In this document: piece by piece, positions 1 through 10,998 of the stretch
Layout: each line of letters begins with the position of its first letter
How positions within the stretch are numbered: position 1 is the first letter of the stretch
Assembly: GCF_030272615.1 (NCBI RefSeq)
Contig: NC_081410.1
Coordinates: 121,766,640 to 121,830,639, forward strand
Direction: 5' to 3'
DNA: 64,000 nt
Source: Cryptomeria japonica
Lineage: Eukaryota; Streptophyta; Pinopsida; Cupressales; Cupressaceae
Notes under the pieces: generated by a model
What the model saw: the letters and a program-made list of their open reading frames with translations, nothing else
Databases searched by the model: none
What the model was told of the DNA's origin: nothing
Position numbers and translations under genes: made by a program

Positions 1-1180
1 CGTGGGAAAGTCTTTTGGGAAAAAACCCACCACCGACAACAAGAGAAATTTATTCTCAGCAAAGAATCTTTATAATAAAGTCTGTTATCACAACACATAT
101 GTTCACTCTAATCACTTCGGCTACACACCACAGTATACAACTTATCATCAGAACAATAACCTTGTTCGAGTTTACTCTTGGATTCATATAGATTTTCATG
201 TCGACCATTCAACTGTCAGTTTGCACCAATCGATTAGACATCTAACTGTCTGTGTCGATCTACATTTGTGAGAAAACAATTATCCCAAATGCATCCATGA
301 ATTGAACTGGTTCATATTCAAATGCACCGGCCTAGATGAGTCAACTCCGTCGGGTATCAGCATAACTTCAAAACTACATCTCTGATGGCCGATGACAGAC
401 CCGATCGCTGAAGGTGATTCCATCAGGTCATCGGCAAGACAAACTATCATCTATCCCAATCGTTCGATCTCTCTTTCTATGCTCTGCCAAGTGGCACCCT
501 CTGATTTGATACAGGGTCTCTGCCCTACCACCTCAACATGACCTTATTAACCGCTCAGAATGAAGCTCTCCTTTGTCATGCCCTAGCTTGGTCACCAAGT
601 TGCATAGGATAAACCTTGTGCATCTTGCCATAGCGGTATAGCGATGACCATTTGATCATCCCGGACTTGCTCACCTGTTAAACTGTCTAAGTTTCTCCTT
701 TTGTTGGGCCCCACCATGGTCTCCAAGTTGCATGAAATAACATACTTGCATCTTTCCATAGCGGTAAAGTCATGACCATTGGATCTGGATCTAAAATGCA
801 TGCCTTTTATCCTTTCATCCATTCGATAACCGATGCTACCCCGATGAGCAAAAAATGACTTTGTTGGGTATCGACATAACATGGAACAAGTCTACCTGAT
901 AGCCGATAGTGCTCCGATGACCCAAGGAGGATTCATCGGGTATCACCATAGCACCGAACAAGTCTATTTGATAGCTGATAACACTCTTGATGATAGAAGA
1001 TGAATTCGTTGGGTCATCGGGCTGACTTAAAACCTGTTACTCTGAGCTCCGATTTGTTGAGTTCATCGACAAAAGTTATACCGATAGAGTTCACAGATTT
1101 CCTTCACACTGTTTCATCATCCAGAGTTAGCCCGATCAGTATGAACAAGGGTCAAGTGAATTAGAGGCACATTTCCAACA
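1..1180 (-). repeat. Copia-1 3' LTR (partial)
   Basis: Direct repeat of 5481-6667, with many scattered substitutions. It ends at CA 1179-1180, and divergence from the right LTR begins at 1181, which fixes the boundary. Read on the minus strand it starts TGTTGGAAATGTGCC, a usual copia LTR start. Confidence 0.93.
833..1032. repeat. 72-bp tandem repeat inside Copia-1 3' LTR
   Basis: About 2.7 copies of a 72-73 bp unit containing TCGGGTAT, an ACAAGTCTA block and GATAGCCGATA. The GGG of successive units falls at 866, 938 and 1011. The same array is present in the other LTR (6320-6515), so it belongs to the U3/R part of the LTR and predates insertion. Confidence 0.75.
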
Positions 1181-1192
1181 AAATCGCACTTG
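1181..1192 (-). other. Copia-1 degenerate polypurine tract
   Basis: On the minus strand the bases just before the 3' LTR read AAGTGCGATTT, a decayed form of the AAGTGGGAGATT that usually precedes TGTTGG in plant copia elements. This is the plus-strand primer site of reverse transcription. Confidence 0.6.
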
Positions 1193-1232
1193 ACGAGGAA
1201 TTCACTAGATTGCTTGAGCACTTTTCCAAACA

Positions 1233-2840
1233 TTACAGAGAGGGATGGGTACTGAGACCCATTGAGTTAGAACACCACTTGAACTTGTGAGTGCTCGCAG
1301 GTTTTGTTAATGTATCCACAACATTTTCCTGAGTGTCTACCTTGTTCAAATTAACCTTTCCATCTTCTACCATGTCACACATAAAATAGAATTGCACATC
1401 TATGTGTTTAGACTTGGCATGGTATGTAGGGTTATTTGCTAAACATATAGCACTCTGACTGTGAATTTGCACTACAACCTGCCCTGCATCAAAACCAACA
1501 TCTGTACTCAAACACCTGAGCTAAATGACTTATTTACAAGCATGTGTGGCTGCCATGTATTCTACCTCTGTAGTGGACAAAGCGACTATAGACTATCACT
1601 TGCTCACCCAGCTTATTGCTCCATCATTCAGAACAAAAATGGATCCACTGGTGGATCTTCTGCTGTCAATGTCCCTTGCCCAATCAGAATCTGCATAACC
1701 ACAAATGCTGAGAGTTCTCTTTAAATCATTCAGATTACCATGATAACATAATGTAAAGTTTGAAGTACCCTTAAGATATCTGAAAACTCTCTTTACAACA
1801 TCCCAATGCGGTCTTCTTGGGTTTGACATAAATCTGCTTAATACTCCCACTGGTTGGGTAATGTCTAGCCTTGTACAAACCATTGCATACATCAAGCTTC
1901 CAATAGCACTTGCATAAGGTATACTCTTCATGTCATCTATCTCTTCTGGAGATTTCAGACTGTCATGCACAGACAATTTGGTTCCCTACAAAATAGGAAC
2001 AACTTGTTGTTTATAGTCATACATATTAAACTTATCAAGAACACTAGTGATGTACTTTCTCTGGTTGAGCCAGAGTTTTCTCTTAGACCTATCCCTCTTG
2101 ATTTCCATTCCTAGAATGTAGTTTGCTGACCCTAAATATTTCATTTCAAACTTCAAGGATAATTGGGACTTCAAGTCTGAGATCATACCTTTTTCTTAAG
2201 AACAACATGTTGTCAATATACAAAGCAATAATAAGGATCTTATCATCTTTAACGTTGTAGTACACACAATGATTGGCTTTTGATCTCACAAATCCCAGAG
2301 ACAACACAAACCTATCATATTTTTGATACCACATTCTGGGAGACTGTTTCAAACCATAAAGAGACTTCTTTAGTTTACATACCAAATGTTCTTTACCCTT
2401 TTTCATAAAATTCTCAAGCTGGGACATATAGATTTCTTCTTCAAGGTCCCCATGAAGAAATGTTGTTTTCACATCCATTTTCTCGACTTCCCAATCATAT
2501 GCAGCTGCAAGTGACAAAAGAAATCTAATACATGTTAGATTAGCTACAGGAGAGAATATTTCTCCATATTCAATACCTTCCTTTTGAGATTACCCCTTCA
2601 CAACTAGTTTGGCCTTGTACTTGTGAATGTTGCCATCTGGACCATACTTCCTTTTGAAAGCCCATTTACAGCCCACCGACTTTCTGCCTTTAGGCAAGGA
2701 TACTAGATTTCATGTTCCATTCTTGTCCAATGATTTCATTTCATCATTCATGGCTTCTAACCAAGAATATGAATCTGACATATCTATGGCTTCTTTTACA
2801 GTCCTAGGCTCATCAACATCAACAAGTAAAGCATAGGCAC
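1233..2840 (-). pseudogene. Copia-1 reverse transcriptase-RNase H (broken)
   Basis: The RVT_2-type RT begins near 2830 (DEPRTVKEAI, then WAFKRKYGPDG and YKAKLVVKG). The block MDVKTTFLHGDLEEEIYM follows at about 2490-2440 and LYGLKQSPRMWY at about 2365-2330. The catalytic YVDD box reads YIDN, so one metal-binding Asp is replaced by Asn. RNase H follows with YADSDWARDIDSRRSTSG near 1650 and the C-terminal segment KSHIDVQFYF near 1400. At least two in-frame stops and frame changes near 2186 and 1980 break it. In life this enzyme copies element RNA into cDNA in the cytoplasmic particle; here it should be inactive. Confidence 0.9.
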
Positions 2841-3026
2841 AATTTACATTCAACATTGAAAAATTATACCTATCTGGGGTACACCTATTAGGTTTTTGCC
2901 TCTCTCATGTGGTTCTTCTTAACACTTGTGGTGAGGCTTCATTTTGTTCGTCTTCTGAACTTTTAGAGCTACTTGAACTCTCTTCATTCTCATCTTTAGG
3001 TATATCTGGAGTTTTCACTTCTTCTC

Positions 3027-4428
3027 CTAGTGGAAATTCAACCACATCCTTCTCTTTTTTCTTCTCTGTTGGTTATCTATAGACATAGGTTTCAGCTCTC
3101 GGAAGATGACACTTCTGCTGTACACAACCATTCTAGTCTTAGGATTCCAAAGCTTGTATCCTTTAAGTCCAACTCCATATCCAATGAAAATACATTTGAC
3201 TGCTTTGTTATCCAATTTATATCTTTTAATATCAGGCACATGTGCATATGCCTCTGAACCGAACACACGAATATGTCTTAGAGAAGGTCTCTTACTAGAC
3301 CATACTTCCATAGGTGTCTTGTCTACTAACACTGATGTAGGTGACTGGTTCAATAGGTAACATGCTATAGCAATTGCTTCTGCCATAAACTTCTGTTACA
3401 ACCCAACACTACTCAACATGCTTCTTGCTTTCTCCATCAGAGACCGATTCAACCTTTCAACAACTCTATTTTGTTGTGGAGTATAAGGCATAGCTGTATG
3501 TCTTTTGATTCCATGGTCTACATAGTACTTGTCAAAATCTGTATTGCAATACTCACCACCATTATCAGTTCTTAAACATTTTATTCTTCTTCCAATCTGG
3601 TTTTCAACCAAGTTTTTAAATTCCTTAAACCGTCTGAACACTTCTGACTTACTGTTCATAAAATAAACAAATGTCCTCAAATAATCATCAACAAAGGATA
3701 CATAGTACTTTGATTTAAACAAAGAAGGTACATCCACTAGACCAAACAAATCAGAATGCACATAGTCTAGAATGTCAAAAGATTTATGAGGACGAATAAA
3801 ATTGAACATGGTTTTGTTTTCCATATATGCAATGCTCACAGAAATCAAACTCAAGTTTACAATCAGTAAGTCCTTCTACAGGATTTTTACTCTTTAAAGT
3901 TTTCAAACCTTTTTCACCAATGTGACCAAGCCTATAATGCCAAAGCATTGTCTTTTCTGCAGGAAGTTTAGCTTCCATAGAATTTACATCATATGTCAAC
4001 TCGGTAGTTCTATCAAATTGCTTAGTGACTATATTACAACACATAGGTTCAAAATTTAACTTGTACAAAGTACCAATGTGTTCACCCTTAGCCAAACTAA
4101 TAGACCCTCTACTCATCTTACAACCACTAGACATAAATGTTACCTAGACTCCAACATCATTCAACTTGCTTATAGAAAGTAGGTTTCTTGCCAAACCTAG
4201 TATGTGCAGAACTCCATTGATTCCCTTTATTCTCCCATCAGGAAATTGGATTTTAATTCTTCCTCTCCCAACAATCTCCAGTGTTGAATTACTTGCTAAG
4301 TATACCTTCCCACTAGCATACCATTTATACTTTAAGAACCACTCCTTTTGAGATGTCATATGGAAAGACGCCCTTGAGTCAATTAACCATACATTGTTAG
4401 AAGCAGGCACTGCCAGAGCTGCTACCAA
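3027..4428 (-). pseudogene. Copia-1 protease and integrase (broken)
   Basis: The aspartic protease lies at about 4428-4144 (VWLIDSRASFHMT). The catalytic D-S-G has become D-S-R, so the protease is probably dead. The GAG-pre-integrase HHCC region is at 4134-3840 (WHYRLGHIGEKGL, then CEHCIYGKQ). The integrase core follows: HSDLFG carries the first Asp, RTDNGGEYC the second and PQQNRVVERLN the Glu, so the DDE triad is intact. The C-terminal part is at 3386-3027 (LRHIRVFGSEAYAHVP). Stops or shifts fall near 4140, 3840-3784 and 3390. The polyprotein's role was to process Gag-Pol and insert cDNA into the genome. Confidence 0.9.
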
Positions 4429-4439
4429 AGCGTCTACAT

Positions 4440-5206
4440 CACCGTGAGAAGATTCATTATCAGAAGAGTTCTTTCTCTTCTTCTCCTCTTTGTAGTCCTT
4501 TCAAATATGAACCTTTTGTCCACAGTTCTAGCATTTCACCTTAGACTTCTTTCCAGGAGACTTGGACTTAGACTTCTTCCCTTTCTTTTTGTCTTTGTAC
4601 TTTGGTCTGCCTCGAACAAAGAGTGCATCTTTTGTCATCTCAGAAGACTTATTTCTCATTTCTTCTGATAAAAGAGTATTGAACAGAGTATCCATCTTGA
4701 ACTGGGTCATAGTACTGCCAATGGCCATCACCAAATGTTCCCAAGAATCTGGCAATGAGCATAGCAACAACATGCAACGTTCTTCTTCTTGAATAACTAC
4801 ACCAAATGATGTCAATTGAGCAAGAACCATGTTAAACACATTTAAATGATTTGCCAAGGGTGTTCTTGCATCCATTTTTCAGAGAATATAACTTCTTCCC
4901 AAGGAAGAGTTTATTCACCAAGGTTTTGCGTTGATAGATGTCTCCTAACTTCTTCAACAAATCATTTCCAGTCTTCTCCTCATGTACATTCAATAGAACT
5001 GAGTCTGCAAGGCTTAGTCTTATGAGTCCTCTGGATTTCTGGTCTGCTAAGTCCTAATTTTCTTGCCTGATGCCTGAAGGTTTCTATCCACTCACTGCAA
5101 TCCAAAAATCTTGGTCAACCAGCAGGTCCTGAATTTTAAGTTTCCATAACTCAAAATTAGAGCCATTAAACTTCTCAATATCCATTCTTCTAGAAGTGCT
5201 TTCCAT
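4440..5206 (-). pseudogene. Copia-1 gag (broken)
   Basis: The start is chosen at the ATG at 5206, about 100 bases after the PBS; the next residues include KFNGSNFELWKLK, the usual start of a copia UBN2-type Gag. The middle part (4875-4528) contains MLLLCSLPDSWEHLV, a typical Gag segment, then a Lys-rich tail. One zinc knuckle (C-NCGQKVHI) is damaged by stops around 4500-4530. Gag would form the virus-like particle. At least three stops interrupt it. Confidence 0.85.
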
Positions 5207-5302
5207 CTTAATCTATAAACAAGTAGACACACTAACAGTCTCCCATTGAAAAAAATTAACACAAAAAGCCAACCCTACCCACAAGGATAGCACAACTGGC
5301 CA

Positions 5303-5315
5303 GGCTCTGATACCA
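5303..5315 (-). other. Copia-1 primer binding site (tRNA-iMet type)
   Basis: The minus strand reads TGGTATCAGAGCC, complementary to the 3' end of initiator tRNA-Met, two bases inside the 5' LTR. This site sets the orientation of the element. Confidence 0.93.
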
Positions 5316-5317
5316 CT

Positions 5318-6667
5318 TGTAAGGAAAGCACAATGCGGAAACAATGCTTCCCTAATGTCAAATTGCAGGGGAAACAAGACTAGTGTGTTTTAAAACTTTA
5401 AAGAATACTAATATTAGCATATATGAAATAGAGAGAATGTCAGAATTCAAACACACACAAAGATAAACACCATGAATTTACGTGGGAAACCCTTTCGGGA
5501 AAAAACCACCACCAACAACAAGAGCACTTTATTCTCAGCAAAGAATCTTTACAATAAAGTTTGTTATCACAACATAGATGTTCACTCTGATCACTTTGGC
5601 TACACACCATAGTATATAGATTATCATTAGAACAAGAACCTTGTTCGAGTTTCCTCTTGGTTTCATATACATTTTTGTGTCGACCGTTCAATTGTCAGTT
5701 TGCACCAATCGGTTAGACATCTAACTGTTTGCGTCAGTCTGCATTCGTGAGAAAATAATTATCCCACATGCATCCATGAATGGAACTAGTTCGTATTCAA
5801 ATACACCGGCCCAGACGAGTCAACTCCATCAGGTATCAACGTAACTTCAAAACTATATCTCTGATGGCCGATGATAGACCTGATCATCGAAGGCGATTCC
5901 ATCGGGTCATCAACAAGACGAACAATCATCTAGCCTGATCGTCCAATCTGCTTGATCTCTCTTTCTGTGCTCCACCACATGGCACCCTCTGATTTTCTCC
6001 AGGGTCTTTGCCCTGCCACCTCAACACGACCTTACTAACTGCCTGGAATTAAGCTCTCCTTTGTCGTGCCCCACCTTGGTCGCCAAGTCACATAGGATAA
6101 ACCTTGTACATCTTTCCATAGCGGTATAGCGATGACCGTCTAATCATCCTGAACTTGCTCACCCGATAAACCATCTGAGTTGCTCCTTTTTTCGGGCCCC
6201 ACCATCGTCACTAAGTCACAAGAAATAACATACATGCATCTTTCCATTGCGATAAAATGATGACCGTTGGATCTAGATCTAAACTACACACCTTTTATCA
6301 TTTTGTCCATCTGATAACCGATGCTACCTGATGACCAAAAAATGACTTCGTCGGGTATTGACATAACACAGAACAAGTCTACTCAATAGCCAATAGCGCT
6401 TCGATGACCCAAGGAGAATTCATCGGGTATCAACATAGCACCAAAGAAGTCTATCCGATAGCCGATATCACTCCCGATGACCGAAGACAACTTCATTTGG
6501 TCATTGGGATGACTTCAATCCTGCTACTCTGAGCTCCGATATGTCGAGTTCATCGATAAAAGTAATACCGATAGAGTTCACAAATTTCCTTCACACTGTT
6601 TCATCAACCAGAGTTAACATGATCATTATGAACAAGGGTCAAGTGAATGAGAGGCACATTTCCAACA
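5318..6667 (-). repeat. Copia-1 5' LTR, 1350 bp
   Basis: Starts TG at 5318 next to the PBS and ends CA at 6667. It is a direct repeat of 1-1180. It includes the conserved GGTTTTTTCCC...TTTCCCACG motif (minus strand, about 5480-5515) seen in most copia LTRs of this window and the 72-bp tandem array at 6320-6515. Confidence 0.93.
6320..6515. repeat. 72-bp tandem repeat inside Copia-1 5' LTR
   Basis: Same array as 833-1032. The GGG landmarks fall at 6353 and 6425, with a TGG near 6498, spacing 72 and about 73. Confidence 0.75.
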
Positions 6668-7480
6668 TATCCACCTCAATATCTTTCGTAACATCAAAAC
6701 AACTATCCCATTCATACTCATTGGAATTAGTTTCAGAATCACTATCCCAGGTTACCTCGTTGAATTCGACAGGAATGTTGTATGGTGAGAAAATATCACT
6801 GATAATTGACACAAGTTTAGTAGCTTATTTTGATTCAGGATTGGTGCTTGCTTGTACTCTTTGAATTTTTTCATACACCATTTATTTTCTGTGAGTAGCA
6901 ATTTCTTTAGGTTGTGACTCAACATTGGTTTGATTAGGTTCTTGTACATGATGTACTTTTTTATAAGAAGCTTCCTCCTATTGAATAGCGAGCTCTTGTC
7001 GTTTCTCATCTTCTTCATGTTTTTGCTCTTTCCTTGTCTTTTCTGCTGCTTGGTTTAGTGCTTCTTGTCATGAGTCTTCACTGTGTTTTTTCTTTTCTTT
7101 CCATTGAGGTTTTTGATGATGATTTTGCTTTTGCACAGGCGGAACATGTTGACCATACCCAAGTCCTCTTTTTTCCTTTGCAAATTATGAATGAAGTTGT
7201 AGGGGTTCTATGATGCCTTCTTGGCACTTTCCATTAGGTCCTTTTCCTTTGAATCCCATTCGTTGCATGATTTAGAACCCTTTCCATACCGTTTTGTTGG
7301 TATGACCACATCTATGGTAGCAGTCTTGATTTCTTCTTCATCCCTGTATAGCCAGTTAAGGATGTCTTTACTTTTGATTCTTCAGTCAGCGTGCCCATTT
7401 GGATAAATTTACCATCAAAATTGGTGATGAGTTGGGTTGCTTGATGTCTTGATGTGGAAGGTTGTCCATAAGGCCTTGGT
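6668..7480 (-). pseudogene. Gypsy-1 linker with G-patch domain, between protease and RT (broken)
   Basis: The minus strand encodes, near 7270-7130, IMQRMGFKGKGPNGKCQEG, then IIEPL and KRGLGYG. This is the glycine pattern of a D111/G-patch RNA-binding domain. It is followed by a Gln/Lys/Glu-rich stretch (about 7120-6900) and the segment LVSIIS near 6800 that normally leads into RT. Several stops are present. G-patch domains next to retroviral-type proteases are known in other retroelements. Here the placement is C-terminal to the protease. Copia-1 is inserted immediately after. Confidence 0.65.
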
Positions 7481-7484
7481 GAAG

Positions 7485-8198
7485 TTAGCAATTTAGATAG
7501 ACACAAGGGTTCAAAAAGTACTCCCCCATGCCTTGGTCTTTCATTTTCATCTTTTGCTTTAAGTTCATGGATAGAGACTTGAGTTCTTCTTGATGGTTGG
7601 ATGCTAAGGAAGATTGGGCCTCCCTATTGTGTGGAACCAGGCTATCTTGAGCTGCCCCCATAGCATTGCAATACTGAAAAGGGTTATTATCTGCAGATAT
7701 TGAAATTTCCTGTCCATTGTAGGGGAACTTGATACATTGATGGTACGTGGAAGGCACCACTTGCATTTCATGGATCCATGGATGACCCAATATTATATTG
7801 TATGTCAAGTATATGTCCAAGAATTGGCACATGGTGTCTCTTTGTACATAACCTACCTAAATAGGTAGTATTACAGCTCCTTCGGATGACCTCTCTTCAT
7901 CATCATAGGGCTTGATAGTGATTTTCTTTTTGGGATAAATAGACTACTCAGAGAAGGCCAAAGCATGGATAAGCTTTAGAGTGCATATATTGAACCCAAC
8001 TCCTCCATCTATTAATACTCTTTTGACCCGATGTTTATAGAATAAGACCTTGATATGTAGTGGGTTATTATGCGGATGATTTAAGGAGACATCATCATGT
8101 TCAGAAAAACATATATTATGTGGCACTGTCATATGGGCTACCATGGCTTGGAATCGATCAATATCTATATCATTTGGAACAGTTGTTTCAATAAGAGC
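7485..8198 (-). pseudogene. Gypsy-1 retropepsin-like protease (broken)
   Basis: The active-site region at about 8035-7990 reads VLIDGGVGFNICTLKLI, with D-G-G in place of D-S/T-G, a form common in plant Ty3/gypsy elements. The C-terminal motif near 7830-7730 is YNIILGHPWIHEM followed by VPSTYHQCIKFPYNG, the typical ILG flap region of gypsy proteases. A stop near 7943 and another near 7860 split the frame. It would have cut the Gag-Pol polyprotein. It follows gag in the same orientation. Confidence 0.85.
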
Positions 8199-10641
8199 CT
8201 ACTCCAAGATATCCTTGTGCTTTGGTGAAAGTTTGAATAACTCAAGTATAGATATCTGAGCAGGTGTTCTTTGTAGTTGGTTGACTAAGTTATCTTGAGT
8301 TGTGGGGAGAGTTGTTGATGTTGATGTGTTCCCTTTCAAGACATATTTTTGTGCTCTTGTTGTCAAATTTATCGACACATGTTCTTGTTTGTCTTTGATT
8401 TTTATGACATTCACTTGATTGCCATATGCCAATATGTGATTGATGGTGTTTTTGTATATGTGATTAATATGAGACCCTTTTGTGTTATTTGATATGGATG
8501 CTCCTCCCTTGTCGTCATTGGGAAGAGGATTTTTGAAAGATTCATGGTCACCATTGGTTTTATGACCATCGACCATTAAGTCATCCTTTTCTATCATGTC
8601 TTGAACTATGTTCTTTAGCTTCATGCAATCATTTGTGTTATGCCCTTTGTTTCAATGATAATCACAATGTGAGTCATTCCACTAGGGTGGTTTGACTTGG
8701 GGTTCAAAGTTGCTTGTGGCTGGCAATGTGATGATCTTGTTTTCCAATAGCTCTTGAAATGTTGATTCCAAGGTTTGTCCTAATGGTATGTATATTCGTC
8801 GATACGCGAAAGTATTAGTGTTGCCTCTTTGGTTTGTGTTGTTCCCCTAATTGTTGTTGTTGTCGCCTTGGTGATTCTTGTTGTTGTTTGACGTTAAATC
8901 TCCTTGGTTGGTATTTCATTCATACATGTTAGTGCCTTGATTAACACTTTTTTTATCATTATTGGATGGTGGGTTGCCTGATAAAGTCAGCACTAGTTGT
9001 TTAGACTTTACATTGTTGGCATTGATTACCCCATCATTAACAATATTTTTGTTTGTTATCCAAAATCTGGACTTGTCCGAATTGTTGTTATTATTTTGAT
9101 TGTTAAAGGTGTTATTGTTTGACGAATTAACACCCTCTTCAAAGAACTTTAAGGTTCCTTTCTTGATGGAATATTCCTCTACTTGGACACCATTTTCTAT
9201 CAATTTTGCAAAAGATGGTAAACATTGTAGTTTGAGATGATAACTCATTTCACTATTCAGATTGTCTATGAAGATTTCCATCTTTTCCTTTTTAGGCAAA
9301 TCTCGTGGATACCTTGCAACCATGCGTCTCCATCATTGTAGAAACACCATGAATGTTTCATTGTTCTTTTGTTTGGTATTACACACATAAAGCATGGTGA
9401 TTGCGAGTTGGATGGTATAGGTGTATTGTGTTATGAATCTATTTACCAACTCATCAAATTATCTGATGGGAGGTGTGATTTTTGACAACCACTCCATAGT
9501 TTGCCCTCCAAAACTTCTTGGGAATAACCTTATTAAGTATGTGTTGTTGTGAGAAAACTCCAAACTCATAGTACAAAATTCCCGAACATGATCATGGGGA
9601 TCACTCTTACCATCTACTTGGTATATGTGAATTTGGGGGAAAAGGTACCATGTTCAATCTCCTATCAAAAGGATAAGGACAAATTTCATCTAAGGAGTAT
9701 CATATCGTGGTTCCTTGTTGCATGTCTTGCATTTGTCTTTGAAGTGTTTGGAGTTATTGTGTAAGAGAAGCTATGGGTACATTTGTCCTTCAATGCGAAG
9801 CTTCCCCTTGTTCATTAAGATTGTCCTGATTGTGGGTATTGTCTTGTTCGTGAGTGTTATTTTGTTCATGGGTGTGATCTTGGTTGTGTATGTTTGCTTG
9901 ATCATGTGTTTATTGTTCTCTCGATTGTTCTTGATAAGCATAGTTTCTCGCCCTTGTTCTTGAAATTATCTCATCTATATTCCTCAAATTTTTCATGTCA
10001 AAATCCTTAGGAATATCGACTCCTTTGCTAGTTAACATGAGTAGATATTTTTGCTTATCCGTTTCTATAAGTCTTTCTACAAGTTTTTGGAAAGCCTCTT
10101 TTTCTTGACATTCTTGGTGTAGCTCATCGGTGATCTTTGTTTCTCACATATTTGTATATTCATCGAAAGGATTGGACAGTCTACGACTCATACTTGATCC
10201 TAGTTGTGATTCCTTCTTCTTGTTTTTTTGAGATCGAGTGACAATGGGCATTTAATATATCTCTATTGTAATGAATTCTTCTTCTTCTATTGGGGTTCTT
10301 GGTGGAGTTGGTGGGTCAGGTTGAGCTTCATTGTAAGTGATAAGAAACTTTGGAAACAAAGCAGGGTTAATCCTTCCTCCATTATTAAGGCGTTGGTTGA
10401 ATGCTGCTTTCTGAATGCAAGCCTTACTTCTCAAAGGTTCTTTGTCAAATTCATTAGTTTTTCCTTGGATATACAACTGCATATGACATAAGAATGCACA
10501 ATGTGATGTAAAGAGTTGACGGTTGATATAGAGAAATTTATTCGTTTTGATAAGTGACTTAATACTAGGTTGTCTCTTTTTTAACTTAGTCTTTTTATGA
10601 AGACTTCTTCTTATCAAAATATGGGGAGTGGTCATACGCAA
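8199..10641 (-). pseudogene. Gypsy-1 gag (broken)
   Basis: The N-terminal part (10641-10252) contains FITIEIY and runs into VTRSQKNKK. The capsid-like part near 9510-9170 has WLSKITPPIR, FDELVNRFITQY and MVARYPRDLPKKEKMEIFID, the retrotransposon Gag domain. An Asn-rich stretch at 9130-8820 follows, then a zinc-knuckle-like CDYH..KGHNTNDC near 8680-8630 and a long hydrophilic tail to 8199. Repeated HEQ/HNQ residues near 9920-9840 form a small low-complexity array. At least eight stops lie in it, mostly at former Gln codons. The first ATG used is a guess; the true start could be at MPIVTRSQ near 10252. Confidence 0.8.
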
Positions 10642-10998
10642 ATGATAAAAGTTGATTTTGATGTTTGGATATGGATACTTAGTTTTGGAAACTCAAGTTT
10701 ACTTGTCAAGTAGAAGTTAAGTTTGATTCGCTTCTATGACAAAGTGTGCCAAATGATATGAGTCAAGTTTCACGATCTAGAAACTTAATTTGACAACTTG
10801 ATAACCTAACTAGGTATTTGTTTTGATAAGATTTGTTGGATGGTGGAACCTTTGATAACTGTTTTGACACTCAATATTTTTGGATGAAATATGATCTCAA
10901 GATAGTTGAAGATTTGAAATATCTTTCTAAGAGGGTTTAGTTGGATTCAAAAATTTCTCACTTATGATCCACTTTTGAATATTTCGTTGTTGGATTTG
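10642..10998 (-). other. Gypsy-1 leader, gag-proximal part
   Basis: About 357 bases with no gene. By position it is the last part of the Gypsy-1 5' leader before gag, cut off from the rest by Gypsy-2. I see no repeat or motif beyond AT-rich sequence. Confidence 0.5.

Larger units (their letters stand above)
1..6667 (-). mobile_element. Copia-1: Ty1/copia LTR retrotransposon, Tork-like, left LTR truncated by window edge
   Basis: The element reads on the minus strand: 5' LTR 5318-6667, PBS 5303-5315, gag 5206-4440, protease-integrase 4428-3027, RT-RNase H 2840-1233, degenerate PPT 1192-1181 and 3' LTR 1180-1. Base 1 aligns with base 5481 of the right LTR, so about 160 bp of the left LTR lie outside. 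The gene order PR-IN-RT-RH is that of Ty1/copia. The RT wording (KYLGSANYILGMEI, LWLNQRKYI) resembles the Tork lineage. Both LTRs end in CA and the flanking base pairs start TATCC; the other target-site copy is outside. The element interrupts Gypsy-1 downstream of its G-patch region. All frames are broken, so it is not autonomous now. Confidence 0.93.

Noticed and set aside
592-882. Minus-strand 96-codon open frame in the Copia-1 LTR
   Set aside because: It lies wholly in the LTR, is not open in the other copy and shows no protein motif.
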